Shown: piece after piece, positions 6,801-17,400 of the stretch
Layout: each line of letters starts with the position of its first letter
How positions within the stretch are numbered: position 1 is the first letter of the stretch
NCBI RefSeq assembly: GCF_030063135.1
Contig: NZ_JASISO010000005.1
Location: forward strand, 174,411 to 238,410
Reading direction: 5' to 3'
DNA: 64,000 nt
Source: Streptomyces sp. G-G2
GTDB lineage: Bacteria > Actinomycetota > Actinomycetes > Streptomycetales > Streptomycetaceae
Made by a program: the position numbers and the translations under genes
The notes under the pieces: generated by a model
What the model was told of the DNA's origin: nothing
What the model saw: only the letters and a program-made list of their open reading frames with translations
The model's database searches: none

Positions 6801-8891
6801 ACGAGCGCGAGCGGCGCGCTCGGCATCCCCGACCTCGCCGCCGACGACGCCCTGGAACTGCTCGACCTCGCCCTGAGGGTGACCGGCGACGCGGTGTCCC
6901 TGCCCTGCCGGGTGGAGCGCGGCGCCCTGGCCGCCGGCGAGCTGTTCCTGGCGCCGCGGCCCACCGCCGACCTGCCCACCGCACCGCTCTCCGCCGAGGC
7001 CCTGCCCGTACCGGGAGCCGCCCCCGCCCTGACCGTTCCCGCCCCGGCGGTTCCGGGCCCAGCCGTGCGGACCGAAACCGCAGCGGGCGTCGCCGTACCG
7101 GCCGTCGCCGTACCGGGCGACGAGTCCGCCGGGGCGGTGGCGCCGGACTGGCTGTACGCCCTCGTGGCCCGCACCACGAAGGTCGACCTCGGCCTGCTGG
7201 GCCCCGGCACCCTGCTCGGCGACGTCGGCGTGGACTCGCTGCTCATGGCCGAACTGGTGCGCGACCTCGAAGGGATCCTCGGCCACCCGGTCGACCCGAG
7301 CCTCCTCCAGGAGCACCCGACGCTCGGCGGCCTCGCCGCCGCGCTCGGCGCACCCCCCGTCGGCCGCGTGCCCGAGCCCACGGGCCCGGCCGCCTACGAG
7401 CCCACGGGCCCGGCCGCCTACGAGCCCACGGGCCCGGCCGCCCCCGAGGCGGTGGCACAGCCGTCCCGGGCCCCCTACCGGGCCCCGTCCCCGGACGGGC
7501 GGCCCACGCCCATCGCCGTGATCGGGATGGGGTGCCGCCTGCCGGGCGCCGACGACCCGGCGCAGCTCTGGGAGGCCCTGCTGGCGGGCCGCGACCTCGT
7601 CACCGAGGTGCCGTCCGACCGCTGGGACGTGGCCTCCCTCTACAGCCCGGACGGCGGACCGGGACGCAGCCAGAGCAAATGGGGCGGATTCCTGGACGAC
7701 GCCGCCCTGTTCGACCCGGAGTTCTTCGGATTCGACGCCGAGGCGGCGCGCCACCTGGACCCGCTGGCACGCAAGGCGCTGGAGGTGTCCGTGGAATGCC
7801 TCCGGGACGCCGGGTACCGCGAGGACGAGGTACGGGGAAAGGCGGTCGGCGTCTTCGTCGGCACGCGTACGGGCAACCACCGGGCCCACCTCCAGCCCCC
7901 CGAGCGGCCCTACATCGCGGGCGTCAACCAGAACTTCGTCGCCGCGCACATCTCGCACTTCCTGGACCTGACGGGGCCGAACCTCGTGGTCGACAGCGCG
8001 TGTTCCTCGTCCCTCGTGAGCATCCACCTGGCCGCCGGCAGTCTGGCGTCGGGGGAGTCGTCCATGGCCCTGGCCGGCGGCGTGGACCTCTTGTTCGACG
8101 AAGAGCCCTACCTCATGCTCAGCGCGGGCAAGGCCCTCTCGCCCAGCGGCCGCTGCCGCACCTTCGACGAGTCCGCCGACGGCCTCGTACCGGGCGAGGG
8201 CGCCGGGATGGTGCTGCTCAAGCGCCTCGACGACGCCCTGCGCGACGGGGACCGGGTGCTCGCCGTGATCGAGTCCTCGGGCGTCAACAACGACGGCCGG
8301 ACCATGGGCCACACCACGCCGAGCGGCCGGGCCCAACGCGCGCTGGTCTCCGACGTACTGACGCGCGCCGGGGCCGACGCCCGCACCATCGGCTACGTCG
8401 AGGCGCACGGCACCGGCACGATGATCGGCGACCCGATCGAGCTCCAGGCCCTGACCGCCGTCCACCGGACGTACACCGAGGACCGCGGCTACTGCGGCAT
8501 CGGCAGCGTCAAGAGCACGATGGGGCACCTGCTCAGCGCCGCGGGCGTCGCCGGATTCATCAAGGCGGTACAGATCCTGCGGCACGGCAGGATCGTGCCC
8601 ACGCTGCACTGCGACCGGCCGAACCCGCGGTTCGCGTTCGCCGACTCGCCCTTCTTCCCCGTCACCCGGGTCACCGACCTGCCACCCGGGAGCCGGGTGG
8701 GTGTCAGCGCCTTCGGCTTCGGGGGCACCAACGCCCATGTCCTGCTGGGCCCCGGCGCCCCCGGGGAGCCAGGGCGTCCACCGCTGCCCAAGCCCGCCTA
8801 CCGGCGCAGCAGGTTCTGGCGCCTGCCCGCCGCGCCCGGACCGGCCGCCGAGCCGGTCCGCTCCGCCCGGCTCGACCTGACCTTCCCGTAA
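2718..8891 (+). CDS. Trans-AT PKS gene A: LnmK-like loading domain-ACP / KS-KR-ACP / KS (2057 aa)
   Basis: First protein of the assembly line. Domains by rough residue: LnmK-like acyltransferase/decarboxylase 1-280, ACP 305-382 (GLDSLSLS), KS1 407-831 (DTLCSSS, EAHGTGT, NIGHLEAA), KR 1153-1405, ACP 1477-1548 (GVDSLLMA), KS2 1597-2013 (SACSSS, EAHGTGT, STMGHLLSAAG), and a short tail ending LDLTFP. No AT, DH or ER is present, so malonyl must be loaded in trans. KS2 has no partner domains on this protein; its DH-ACP-KR lie at the start of gene B. I prefer the ATG at 2718, which aligns with the LnmK family start, over the ATG at 2643, which would add an Arg-rich 25-residue leader. Neither has a strong ribosome-binding site. 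Leu24 is encoded by TTA (2787-2789). By architecture it is the KirAI counterpart. Confidence 0.93.
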   Translation: MLTRKIALGLPALSVGGLSENWLLREAGDLHWSLIGEHFGLPVAELADADGERLLPAFTRARLTAADSLGFFTEHDEGELSGTLAKLDEHAFVSDIRFATPTTSVEVRLLTSFVRRGAGNWLVPGTPRHEGRAPVADARPEHRDFQGEFRALTRLEPDGAPGLYTDTYELNPFADVNAAGLLYFASYPHINDRGERKYVRSVASDGEWAVDAVTLSRDIVYLGNCGLADAVRYRLDGCRWESQDRVVLTSSLLRERDGRPLARLETVKRLVRPEAFAALRGDRAAPVVIAPAPAPPAASSVPPQAPLPEDLETRLLAVLETVLGEPAGSLTADDDLRPRGLDSLSLSEAAVRAEDEIGLEVDPSTLFQAFTVTAMARVLRGERPHPAAAVRAAGPALAPAAAPHAAMPIAVIGMAGRFPGARSVPELWDLLGRDEDAVRDIPADRWDASDHPDLIAKAALLDDVRGFDHEFFSISPREAALMDPQQRLLLETVWATAEDAGCDPTSLAGSRTGVYAGVCHSDYAALIARHAGRDEPHLSVAVSPSLVANRVSYTLGLRGPSVAVDTLCSSSLVAVAQAVAALRSGECDQAFAGGVNVLCDPDRHHAYQRTGVLSPRGRCHTFDEEADGYVRGEGVAALLLKPLDRALADGDRVHAVIRGVAVNHGGQARSFTAPNPDAQADLLVAAYNEAGVDPRTVGYIEAHGTGTRLGDPIEISAMVAAFDRLYTQWGHPRPDGPHCAVGSLKTNIGHLEAAAGIAGMVKVILAMRHRTLPAGRNLSRPNRMIKIDGTPLRLQLRRTAWESPVDGGPLRAGVSSFGMGGTNAHVVLEEGPRAAAAPETAGPVVVPVSARTPQALREAVAGLLEAVRSPDAPPLASIARTLRTGRAVLPYRVAVEASDLGELAARLASVLDSTPDAPVTGPSGAADGLSGARGHGPSEGAEPARTAPDTPLVSLPTYPFSRDQHWVAPVAGAELLTTEWVDARDAAAPDTGDTRRLLVVTTDPRLARTVLGERAVAHVPGDPVPDLAGLGGIVDLVDWSAPEAFVTERIALLQRMLTSNPRVGLRCVHVSGAERSALAGFYRSLSGEFQALHGRTVRVDGGAAELAAAVRAEAATDDRETEIRYEGTRRRRPVVAFAPARTAEDLLAGVDRGAVLITGGLGGIGLHLAAHLADRGARHIVLVGRSRMPVRNQWAALVAAPATDPALRARLTALLALVERGVTLTIRTDALDDVASLRRLIGRVRKQAGGIDAVFHCAGVMDPPASFLSRTPEDISRVLHPKTDGLRVLWSAFGTTPPRLMVLFSSVAGALPRLAAGHLDYAAANGALDDFAAAHDSGEAGCVVRALRWPLWRGVGMGLERTSASGALGIPDLAADDALELLDLALRVTGDAVSLPCRVERGALAAGELFLAPRPTADLPTAPLSAEALPVPGAAPALTVPAPAVPGPAVRTETAAGVAVPAVAVPGDESAGAVAPDWLYALVARTTKVDLGLLGPGTLLGDVGVDSLLMAELVRDLEGILGHPVDPSLLQEHPTLGGLAAALGAPPVGRVPEPTGPAAYEPTGPAAYEPTGPAAPEAVAQPSRAPYRAPSPDGRPTPIAVIGMGCRLPGADDPAQLWEALLAGRDLVTEVPSDRWDVASLYSPDGGPGRSQSKWGGFLDDAALFDPEFFGFDAEAARHLDPLARKALEVSVECLRDAGYREDEVRGKAVGVFVGTRTGNHRAHLQPPERPYIAGVNQNFVAAHISHFLDLTGPNLVVDSACSSSLVSIHLAAGSLASGESSMALAGGVDLLFDEEPYLMLSAGKALSPSGRCRTFDESADGLVPGEGAGMVLLKRLDDALRDGDRVLAVIESSGVNNDGRTMGHTTPSGRAQRALVSDVLTRAGADARTIGYVEAHGTGTMIGDPIELQALTAVHRTYTEDRGYCGIGSVKSTMGHLLSAAGVAGFIKAVQILRHGRIVPTLHCDRPNPRFAFADSPFFPVTRVTDLPPGSRVGVSAFGFGGTNAHVLLGPGAPGEPGRPPLPKPAYRRSRFWRLPAAPGPAAEPVRSARLDLTFP
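3936..7360 (+). other. Module 1: KS-KR-ACP
   Basis: KS1 has the Cys-His-His triad. After the flanking linker (ends LPTYPFSRDQHW near 5610) a KR follows, with NADPH loop TGGLGGIG (about 6187), catalytic Ser in LFSSVAG and Tyr in LDYAAAN. There is no DH, although the elfamycin acid side chain has a double bond at this position; the DH of module 2 would have to serve both steps. The ACP serine is in GVDSLLMA (about 7236). Confidence 0.85.
7374..7442 (+). repeat. 24-bp tandem repeat, about 3 copies, in the ACP-KS linker
   Basis: The unit starting GAGCCCACGGGCCCGGCC repeats at 7374, 7398 and 7422 (the last copy slightly truncated). It encodes EPTGPAAY in frame. The first two copies are identical and sit in a Pro/Ala-rich linker, so recent slippage in a flexible spacer is likely. 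Confidence 0.95.
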
Positions 8892-11460
8892 CCCGGCGCG
8901 GCCGGGCCCGATCACGCCCCCGCATCGCCGACCACCAGGAGAGAACACGTGGACCGAAGGTCCGTTCGCTGTGCCCTGCACCTGAAGCGGGACAACCCGA
9001 TCGTCGACGACCACCGGGTGCACGGGGTGCGCACCCTGCCGGGTGTCACCTTCCTCGACATCGTCTACCGGCTGCTCGCCGCCCGCGACGTCCCCTTGGA
9101 CGCCGCCGAGCTGAGCGACGTGCTGTTCGTCGAGCCGGTGGTGACCACGGACACCTTCGACCGTGAGCTGACCGTCGACATCGCACCCGACGGCGACGTC
9201 TTCCGCGTGACGGCGACCAGCCGCAGGCTCCGCGACGGACTCCCCGTCGACGGCACCGTGACCACCCACCTCCGGGCCACCCTGCGCACCGGCCTGCCCC
9301 CGCTGACCGGCGCCCCCGGACTCCCGCGGTCCGGCACCCCGCGCGGCGTCGGCGAGGTCTACGCCACCGGCCGGTCGGCCGGCATCGAGCACCGGGCGTT
9401 CATGCGCTGCGCGGGCACCCTGTGGGTCTCGGCGGACCGGGTGTGCGCCGAGATCGCGCTCGGTGCCGAGGCGCGGAGCACGGTGGGGGACTTCCTGCTG
9501 CACCCCGCCCTGCTCGACGGCGCGACCATGCAGTCGTACGCGCTCGCCTTCGACGGGACGGACGCGGACGGCCGCCCCCTCATCCCCCTGCACATCGGCT
9601 CCTTCCGCGCCGCGCGCACCCTCGGGGAGAACTGCACCGTCGACCTGCGCCTGCACCCGGCCGGGGCGGGTGCCGGGGACGACGTGGTGAAGGCCGACAT
9701 CGAACTGCGCGACGACTCGGGCGCGTTGGCCGCCCGGTTCACGGACCTGACCTTCAAGCGCGTCCGCTCCGCGGCGGCGATCACCCGGCTCACCGCCGAG
9801 CCGACGGAACCGGCGCCGGACCAGGCTCCGCGCGCCGCCGCCCCGGCACGCCCGGAAGGCCCCGCGCACCCGGAAGGCCAGGCACGCCCGGAAACCCCCG
9901 CGGACGCGGAAGCCCCCGCGGACGCGGTCCGCCAGAACGGCGGACCGGCGGACATCCGGGCCGAGGTGGTCGAGCTGGTCCGCCGGGCGGTCGCCGACCC
10001 CGCACTGGTGGTGGAGGGCGACCGCGGCTTCTACGACCTCGGCCTTGACTCCTCCCAACTCCTCACCCTGGTGCGGCTGTTCGAGGAACACTGGGACATC
10101 GCGCTCTACCCGACCCTGCTGTTCGAGTACCCGACCGTCGACGCGGTCGCGGATCATCTCGCCGGACTGCTGCCCGCCGTACGGCCCGTCCGCCCGGCCG
10201 CCGCCCCGGCGGCCACCGCCGCACGGACCCACTGCCTGACCGGGCTGTGGCAGGCCGCGCCGCGCCCCCCCGTGCCGACCGCCGGACCCCTGGTGGTGAT
10301 CGGCGGCCTGCGGGTCCGGCCCGGCCAGATCACGGTCCGGCGCGGTCCCGCCTTCCGCCGGGTCGCCCACCACACCTACGAGCTCCGCCCGTACGAGGCC
10401 GGGGACCTGAGGCTGCTCCTCGCCGACCTGGCCGCCCTCGGCACGGCCCCGGAAGCGGTCCTGCACGTCGCGGAGCAGGACGGTGCGGATCTCCCCGAGG
10501 CCGTACGGTCCGCCTGCTGCGACGTGCTCGCTCTGGCCCAGGTCCTCGCCGACCGCCCGGTCCCCGTCGTACACGTGGGACCGGCCCGGGTCGCCGCCGC
10601 CGTGGCCGGACTGGCCCGCACGGTGCGCCTGGAGCAGCCGCGCCTCGCGATCACCGCCGTCGAGTGCGACGGCCCCGCCGATCCGGACGCCCTGCTCGCG
10701 GAGTTCGCGGACCACGGGGAGTCCTGGGTACGGCACACCCCCGGCGGCCGCCACGTCCGCCGCTACCGCGACGCCGACACCGACCTCGGCCGTACGGTCG
10801 CGGTCCGGACCGGCGGCGTCTACCTCGTCACCGGCGGCGCGGGCGGCATCGGCCGGGAACTCGCCGCCCGGCTGTCCGCACGCGGGGCCACGGCCGTCCT
10901 CGTGGGACGCACGCCGCGCCCGGCGGGACCGGAGGGCCCGTACGTCCGCGCCGACATCACGGTGGCGGCCGAGGTCGACGCCCTGATCAGCGGCATCCTC
11001 GAACGGCACGGCAGGCTGGACGGCGTCGTCCACGCGGCCGGGGTGCTGCGCGACGGCCTGTTCACGACCAAGCCCGCCACGGACCTCGCGGCGGTCCTCG
11101 AACCCAAGGTGCGCGGAGCGGTCCTGCTGGACGGGGCGACCCGCCACCTGGACCTCGACTTCTTCGCCCTCTTCTCCTCGGTGACCGGCGTCGCGGGCAA
11201 CGCCGGTCAGTGCGACTACGCGGCCGCGAACGCCTTCCTGGACGCCTACGCACGCGACCGGGGGCTGACCTCCTTCGCCTGGCCGCTGTGGGCCGAGGGC
11301 GGTATGCGTACGGACGCCGCCGCCGAGGGCCTGTTCGCCCGGCAGGGCCAGGTCCCGCTGCCGACCGCGGCAGCCCTGGACGTGTTCGAGCAGGCCCTCG
11401 CCCTGTCCGGGACCGAGCTGATCGTGCTCCACGGCGATCCGGACCGGGCCCGCGCCTCCC
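7506..11460 (+). other. Module 2, split across two proteins: KS (gene A) | DH-ACP-KR (gene B)
   Basis: KS2 ends gene A; gene B opens with a DH (HRVHGVRTLP, the H-x3-G-x4-P motif, near 9011), an ACP (GLDSSQLL near 10050) and then a KR placed after the ACP (TGGAGGIG, LFSSVTG, CDYAAAN). This KS-DH-ACP-KR order is a known trans-AT arrangement. The second DH motif is HPALLDGATMQ, with Gln one position later than usual. The KR has the LRD motif often associated with B-type (trans-olefin) stereochemistry. Confidence 0.85.
8892..8948 (+). promoter_or_regulatory. Gap between genes A and B: short hairpin and B's ribosome-binding site
   Basis: The only gap in the PKS operon (57 bp). It holds a perfect 6-bp stem with a 3-nt loop (8892-8906) right after A's TAA, and AGGAGA (8937-8942) 6 nt before B's GTG. 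There is no U-tract after the hairpin, so read-through into gene B is expected; the stem may protect mRNA or tune the subunit ratio. Confidence 0.6.
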
Positions 11461-14400
11461 TGGGCCTCGCCCCCGCCGACACCGTCGCCGCCGACACCAC
11501 CCCCACCACGATCCCCGCCGCCCCCGTCGCCGCGCTCCGGCCCCGGGAGGACCACGGCACACCGGAGGCCGACGACCGGGACATCGCGGTGATCGGTGTC
11601 GCGGGCCGCTATCCGATGGCCGAGGACCTCGACCGGTTCTGGGACAACCTCAGCGCCGGGCGGGACTGCGTCACCGAGATCCCGCGGGACCGCTGGGCCT
11701 CGGACGGCTTCTACCGGCCCGACCGCGCGCCCGGCCACTCGTACAGCAAGTGGGGCGGGTTCCTGGAGGGCATCGACGAGTTCGACCCCGGTTTCTTCCG
11801 GATCACCCCGCGCGAGGCGGCGGGTATGGATCCGCAGGAACGGCTGTTCCTCCAGACCTCCTGGCACGCCCTGGAGGCCGCGGGGCTGACCCGCGCCGAC
11901 GTGGCGGGCCGCATGGTCGGCGTCTTCGCCGGAGTGATGTTCAACCAGTACCAGATGCTCGGCCTGGGAGTCGAGGACCGGCTACCCGTACTGCCGACGT
12001 CCTTCTCCTCCGCCGTGGCCAACCGCGTCTCGGCGTTCCTCGACCTGCGCGGCCCCAGCCTGGCCCTGGACACCATGTGCTCCTCCTCCCTGACCGCGCT
12101 GCACCTCGCCTGCGAGAGCCTGCGGTCCGGGGACAGCGAGCTGGCGCTCGCGGGCGGCGTGAACCTGATCGTCCACCCGTACAAGTACCTGCACCTGAGC
12201 CAGGTCGGCTTCGTCTCCTCCGACGGCCGCTGCCGCGCCTTCGGCGCCGACGGGGACGGCTACGTGCCCGGCGAGGGCGTCGGGGTCGTCGTGCTCAAGC
12301 CGCTCGCCCGCGCCTTGGCGGACGGCGACCGGGTCCTCGCGGTGATCAAGGGCAGCGCCGTCAACCACGGCGGGCGCGCGGGGGGCTTCTTCGTCCCGAA
12401 CCCCGCGGCGCAGGCCGACGTGGTGCGCCGGGCCCTGCGCAAGGCGGGCGTGGACCCCGCCTCCGTCGGGTACATCGAGGCGCACGGCACCGGCACTTCC
12501 CTCGGTGACCCCATCGAGGTCACGGCCCTGTCCCAGGCGTACGGCGCCACGCGGGGCAGGCTCGGATCGGTGAAGTCCGGTATCGGGCACCTGGAGTCGG
12601 CGGCGGGCGTCGCCGGGCTGACCAAGGTCCTCCTCCAGTTGCGCCACCGCACCCTGGTCCCCTCGCTGCACGCCGACCCGGCCAACACGAGCATCGACTG
12701 GGACTCCGCGGGCCTGCGCGTCCAGCGCGAGAGCGAGCCGTGGCCCGCCGGACCCGGCGGTGGCCCGCGCCGCGCGGGCATCAGCGCGTTCGGCGCGGGC
12801 GGGTCCAACGCCCACGTCATCGTCGAGGAGTTCCCCCAGCACCAGCCGTCGGCCGCCGAGGAACCGGCCGCCGCCGGACCGCAGGCCGTACTGCTCTCCG
12901 CCCGCACCCCGCAGGCGCTGCGAGAGCTGGCCGAGCGGTACGCGGAGCTGACGACGGGCGAGCGGCCCGACCCGGTGGCCGAAGTGGCCGAAGCGGCCGG
13001 TCTCGTCGGCGCCGACCCGGAGGCCGAGCTCGACGAACTCGGCCTGGACGTCGCCGACCTGCGCAGGCTCGCGCGGGCCCTCGCCGACCGGTTCCCGGGA
13101 CGGGCCCCCCACGTCGACGCCCGCTCGACGCTCGCCGCTCTCGCCGGGGCCCTTCCGGCGGGCACCGGACCGGCCGTCGCGCTGGCCGACATCGCGTACA
13201 CGACGCAGATCGGCCGGGAACCGCTGGAGGAGCGGCTCGCCGTGGTCGCCTCCGACATGGCCGGACTCCGCACGGCGCTCCACGCCTTCCTGGCCGGATC
13301 GCCGACACCGGCCCTCCACCGGGGCACCGTCACCGGGCAGCGCCCCGCCGCGCCCGCGCCGCCGACCGATCAGCACCCGGCCGACCCGGACGCGTGGGCG
13401 CGCGGCTGGGCGGCGGGCGCCGCACCCGACTGGCGTGCGCTGCACCGCGACCGGCGGCCGCGCAAGGTGGAACTGCCGCAGTACCCGTTCGCCCGCGTGC
13501 GGTGCTGGGTCGACGTACCGGCCGCCCTACCGGCCGCCGGGGCCCCTGCCGAGGCCCGCGCCGAGAACCTCGTACCGGCCCCCGCGCCCGCCGCCCTTCC
13601 GGCCGCCGAAGCATCCGCCGAGCCCGGCACCGAGGACCTTCCGGTGGACGTCCCCACCTGGGAGCCCGTCCCGGCGCCCACCACCGCGCCCGCTCCGGCC
13701 GGGCCGGTCGTGGTGCTCCACGCCCCCGCCCGCGCGGGCCTGGCCCGCGAGCTGGCCGCCCGGCACGAGGGGGCCGTTCTCGTCGAACTGGGGACACCGC
13801 TCCAGGTGACACCGCGGCTGGTCTACGTCCTGACCGGACCCACCGACACCACCGACACCACCGACTCCGCCGTGAACGAGGTGGAGCGGGTCGCCCGCGC
13901 CGAGGACGCGGGGGTCAAGGCCCTCGCCCCGTACGCCCGAGCCTGGTCCCGGGTCCCCACTCTCGACTGGGTGATCGTCACCGCGGGCTCCGCCGCTCCG
14001 CCCGGCCGCTCCGTCAGCGACCCCTACGCCGCCGGGATCACCGGCTTCGCCCGGGTCATGGAGAGCGAGCACCAGGGCTGGTCCGTCGCCTGCGTCGACC
14101 TCGACCCCGACCACGCGTCCGCCGCTCTGCTGGCGCCCGCGCCCCGGGGAACCCGCGTCGCGTACACCGGAACCGTCCGCCACGCCCAGGTCCTGCGACC
14201 CGCCCCGGCCGCCGCCGGGCCGGTCCCGCTCCGCCGGGGCGGCACCTACGTGATCGTCGGCGGCGCCCGTGGCATCGGCCGGGCGATCGCCGACCGGCTC
14301 GTCGCCGACTGGGACGCCGAAGTGGTGCTGGTCGGCCGGAGCGAGCTGTCCGGCCCCGGCCCCGGCGACCGGATCCGCTACGTCCGCGCCGACGCAACCG

Positions 14401-17400
14401 ACCCCGTCCGGCTGGCGGCCGTCCTCGACGGGGCGGGCCCGGTGCACGGCGTGATCCACGCGGCCCTGGTGCGCCGCGACCGGCTCGTCCGCGACCTCTC
14501 GGACACGGACCTCGCGCGGAGCCTGGCGGCCAAGTCCGGCGTCGCGGCGGCCCTGGTCGACGCGCTGCGCGGCCGGAACCCGGACTTCCTGCTGTTCTTC
14601 TCCTCCGCCCAGTCGTTCCTCGGCGACCCCGGCCTGGCCAACTACGCCGCGGGCTCCACCTTCCTCGACGCCTACGCCCACGCGCTCGACGCCCGCCTGC
14701 CCCACTCGGTGCGCGTCGTCGACTGGGGCTTCTGGGGCACCGTCGGGGCAGTCGCCGACGACACCCACCGGGACCGCCTGACCGCGGCGGGCTTCCGGTC
14801 CATCACCCCCCGGGCGGGCTTCGCCGCGCTCGTCGCCGCGCTCCGGGGTCAGGAACCCCAGAGCGTCGTCGTGCCCGGCACCGAAGCCCTGCGTACGCGC
14901 ATGGGCGCCAAGAGAGCGGAGAGCACCGACGTGACGCCCACCGGCGGACGACCGAACGCCGCCGACCTGCGCGTGGTGGAGGACTTCCACACGCTCGACC
15001 GGCAGATGACCCGGATCGCCGGAGGGGCCCTGCTCGCCCTGCTCGACGGCATGGGCGCCTGGCACGGACCCGACCCCGACACCGACGAGCTCCTGCGCCG
15101 GGTGGGCGTCACCCGCCGCTACGAGCGGCTGCTGCGCACCCTGCTCGCCGAGCTTTTGGGCGACGGCCTGCTCACCGCCGACGGCGGACGCCTGCGCCCG
15201 GCCCCGGACGCCCTGGCCGACGCGCGGGCGGGCGGCCACCTCGGCCGGCTCTCCGCCCTGGCCGACACGCGTCCCGAGTCGGCCGTGTTCGTCCGGTTGC
15301 TGGCCCTGTGCCTAGAGCGCTACCCGGAACTGCTCCGGGGTGAACTCCTCGCCACCGACCTGCTCTTCCCGTCCTCCGGCACCTCGCTCATGGAGCGCGT
15401 GTACCGGGGCAACCCCATCAGCGACCTCTACAACGACCTGCTCACCCAGCCCCTCGTCGGCCACGTCGAGCGGCGCCTCGCGGACCTGCCGGACGGCGCC
15501 GCCGTCCGCGTCCTGGAGGTCGGATCGGGCACCGGGGGCACGTCCGCCGGGCTGCTGCGCGCCCTCGCACCGTACGGCGAGCGGCTCGAGTACTGGTACA
15601 CCGACCTGTCGGTCACCTTCCTCTCCCACGGACGGCAGGAGTTCGGCGGGCAGTACCCGTTCCTGCGGTTCAAGCGGCTCGACCTGGACACGGACCCCGT
15701 CGGCCAGGGTTTCGACGAGGGCGGCTTCGACCTCGTGGTGGGCGCCAACGTCCTGCACGCCACCTCGGACGTCGGCCGCGCCCTGCGCCACTTGCGGCGG
15801 GTACTGCGCCCCGGCGGCGAGCTGCTCCTCAACGAGCTGACGACGGTCACCCTGTCCGGCACGCTCACCTACGGGCTGTTCGACGGCTGGTGGGCCCACG
15901 GCGACACCGGTCTGCGCCTGCCCGGTTCCCCGCTGCTGGACGTTGCGGGCTGGACGGGAGTGCTCGGCGAGAGCGGGTACGACGCCGTGTCGGCGGCGCC
16001 GAGCACCAACGAGACCACGCGCAACTTCCAGCACGTCCTGGTGGCCAGGGCGGCCGCCACCGCCGCGCCCGTCGACGCGGGGCCCCCCGGGGCCGCCTTC
16101 GCCGACATGCTGCTGTCCCTCGCGTCGGACGCCTCGGGCATCCCCGTCGACGAACTCGACCTCGACCGGCAGATCGGGGACTACGGCTTCGACTCGGTCA
16201 GCTACAACCTCCTCGCGAGCCGGCTGAACGAGGCCTTCGGCCTGGACGTGACACCCGCGCTGTTCTACGAGACCCCCACCCTGCGGGCCCTCGTCGACCG
16301 GCTCGGCCGCGACCACCCTGGGCAGCTCCGCACCGTCCCGTCCGTCCCGTCCGCCACGTCCGTCCCGTCCGCCACGTCCGCCACGTCCGTCCCGTCCGCC
16401 ACGTCTGCCACGTCCGTCCCGTCCGCCACGCCGGTCACGGTCCCGGCCGCCCCCGTCCCGGCTCCGCAAGCTCCCGCCGCCGCTCCCGCAACCCGTCCGG
16501 AAGCCCCCGCGGACCCGGAGGCCATCGCCGTCATCGGCATGAGCGGACGGATGCCCTCCAGCGCCGACTTGGACGAGTTCTGGGAACACCTGGTGGCGGG
16601 CGACGACCTGGTCACCGACGTCCCCGCGGACCGGTGGGACCCCGACGCGGTCCCGGCGGGCGTGCACGCCCGCCGCGGCGGCTTCATCCACGACGTCGAC
16701 CGCTTCGACCCCCTCTTCTTCGGTGTCTCCCCGCACGAGGCCGAGGGCATGGACCCGCAGCAGCGGCTGGTGCTGGAAGGGGTCTGGACGGCACTGGAGA
16801 ACGCCGGGCTGGCGCCCGGCAGCCTCGCGGGTTCCGACGTCGGACTGTTCATCGGGGCCGGGTCGAGCGACTACGACGAGATCCGCAAGGCGGCCGACCT
16901 GCCGGTCGACGCGCACGCCGCCACCGCCACCACGCACTCCATCCTGGTCAACCGGGTCTCCTACCAGCTCGATCTGCACGGGCCGAGCGAACCGGTCAAC
17001 ACGGGCTGCTCCAGCTCCCTGGTCGCGATCCACAGGGCCGCCGAGTCGATCCGCTCGGGCGAGTGCGACATCGCCGTGGCCGGAGGCGTCAACCTCGTCC
17101 TGTCCCCGCACAACCACGTCCTCCTCAGCAGCACGGGCATGCTGAGCCCGACCGGCGGCTGCCACACCTTCGACGCCCGCGCGGACGGGTTCGTCCGCGG
17201 CGAGGGCTACGGTCTCGTCGTGCTGACCGGCGCGAAGCGGGCCCAGGGACATCAGGTCCGGGCCTGGCTGCGCGGGACCGCCGTCAACCACGGAGGCCGG
17301 GCGCGGTCCCTGACCGCGCCCAACCCGGCCGCCCAGGCGGCGATGATCGTACGGGCCCACGAGCGCGCCGGAACCGACCCCGCCACCCTGGGCTACCTGG

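Noticed and set aside
7506..8756. KS2 (and KS11) as non-elongating KS of a split dehydrating bimodule
   Set aside because: Both keep Cys and both His residues, and counting them as elongating gives the module number that fits an elfamycin chain.
8892..8906. Hairpin after gene A as a transcription terminator
   Set aside because: It has no U-tract and is followed at once by a good ribosome-binding site for gene B, which completes gene A's last module.
2787..11867. Very long open frames on the minus strand opposite the PKS genes (thousands of codons)
   Set aside because: They mirror the strong GC bias at third codon positions of the real genes; their translations are Gly/Arg/Val-rich and show no domains.
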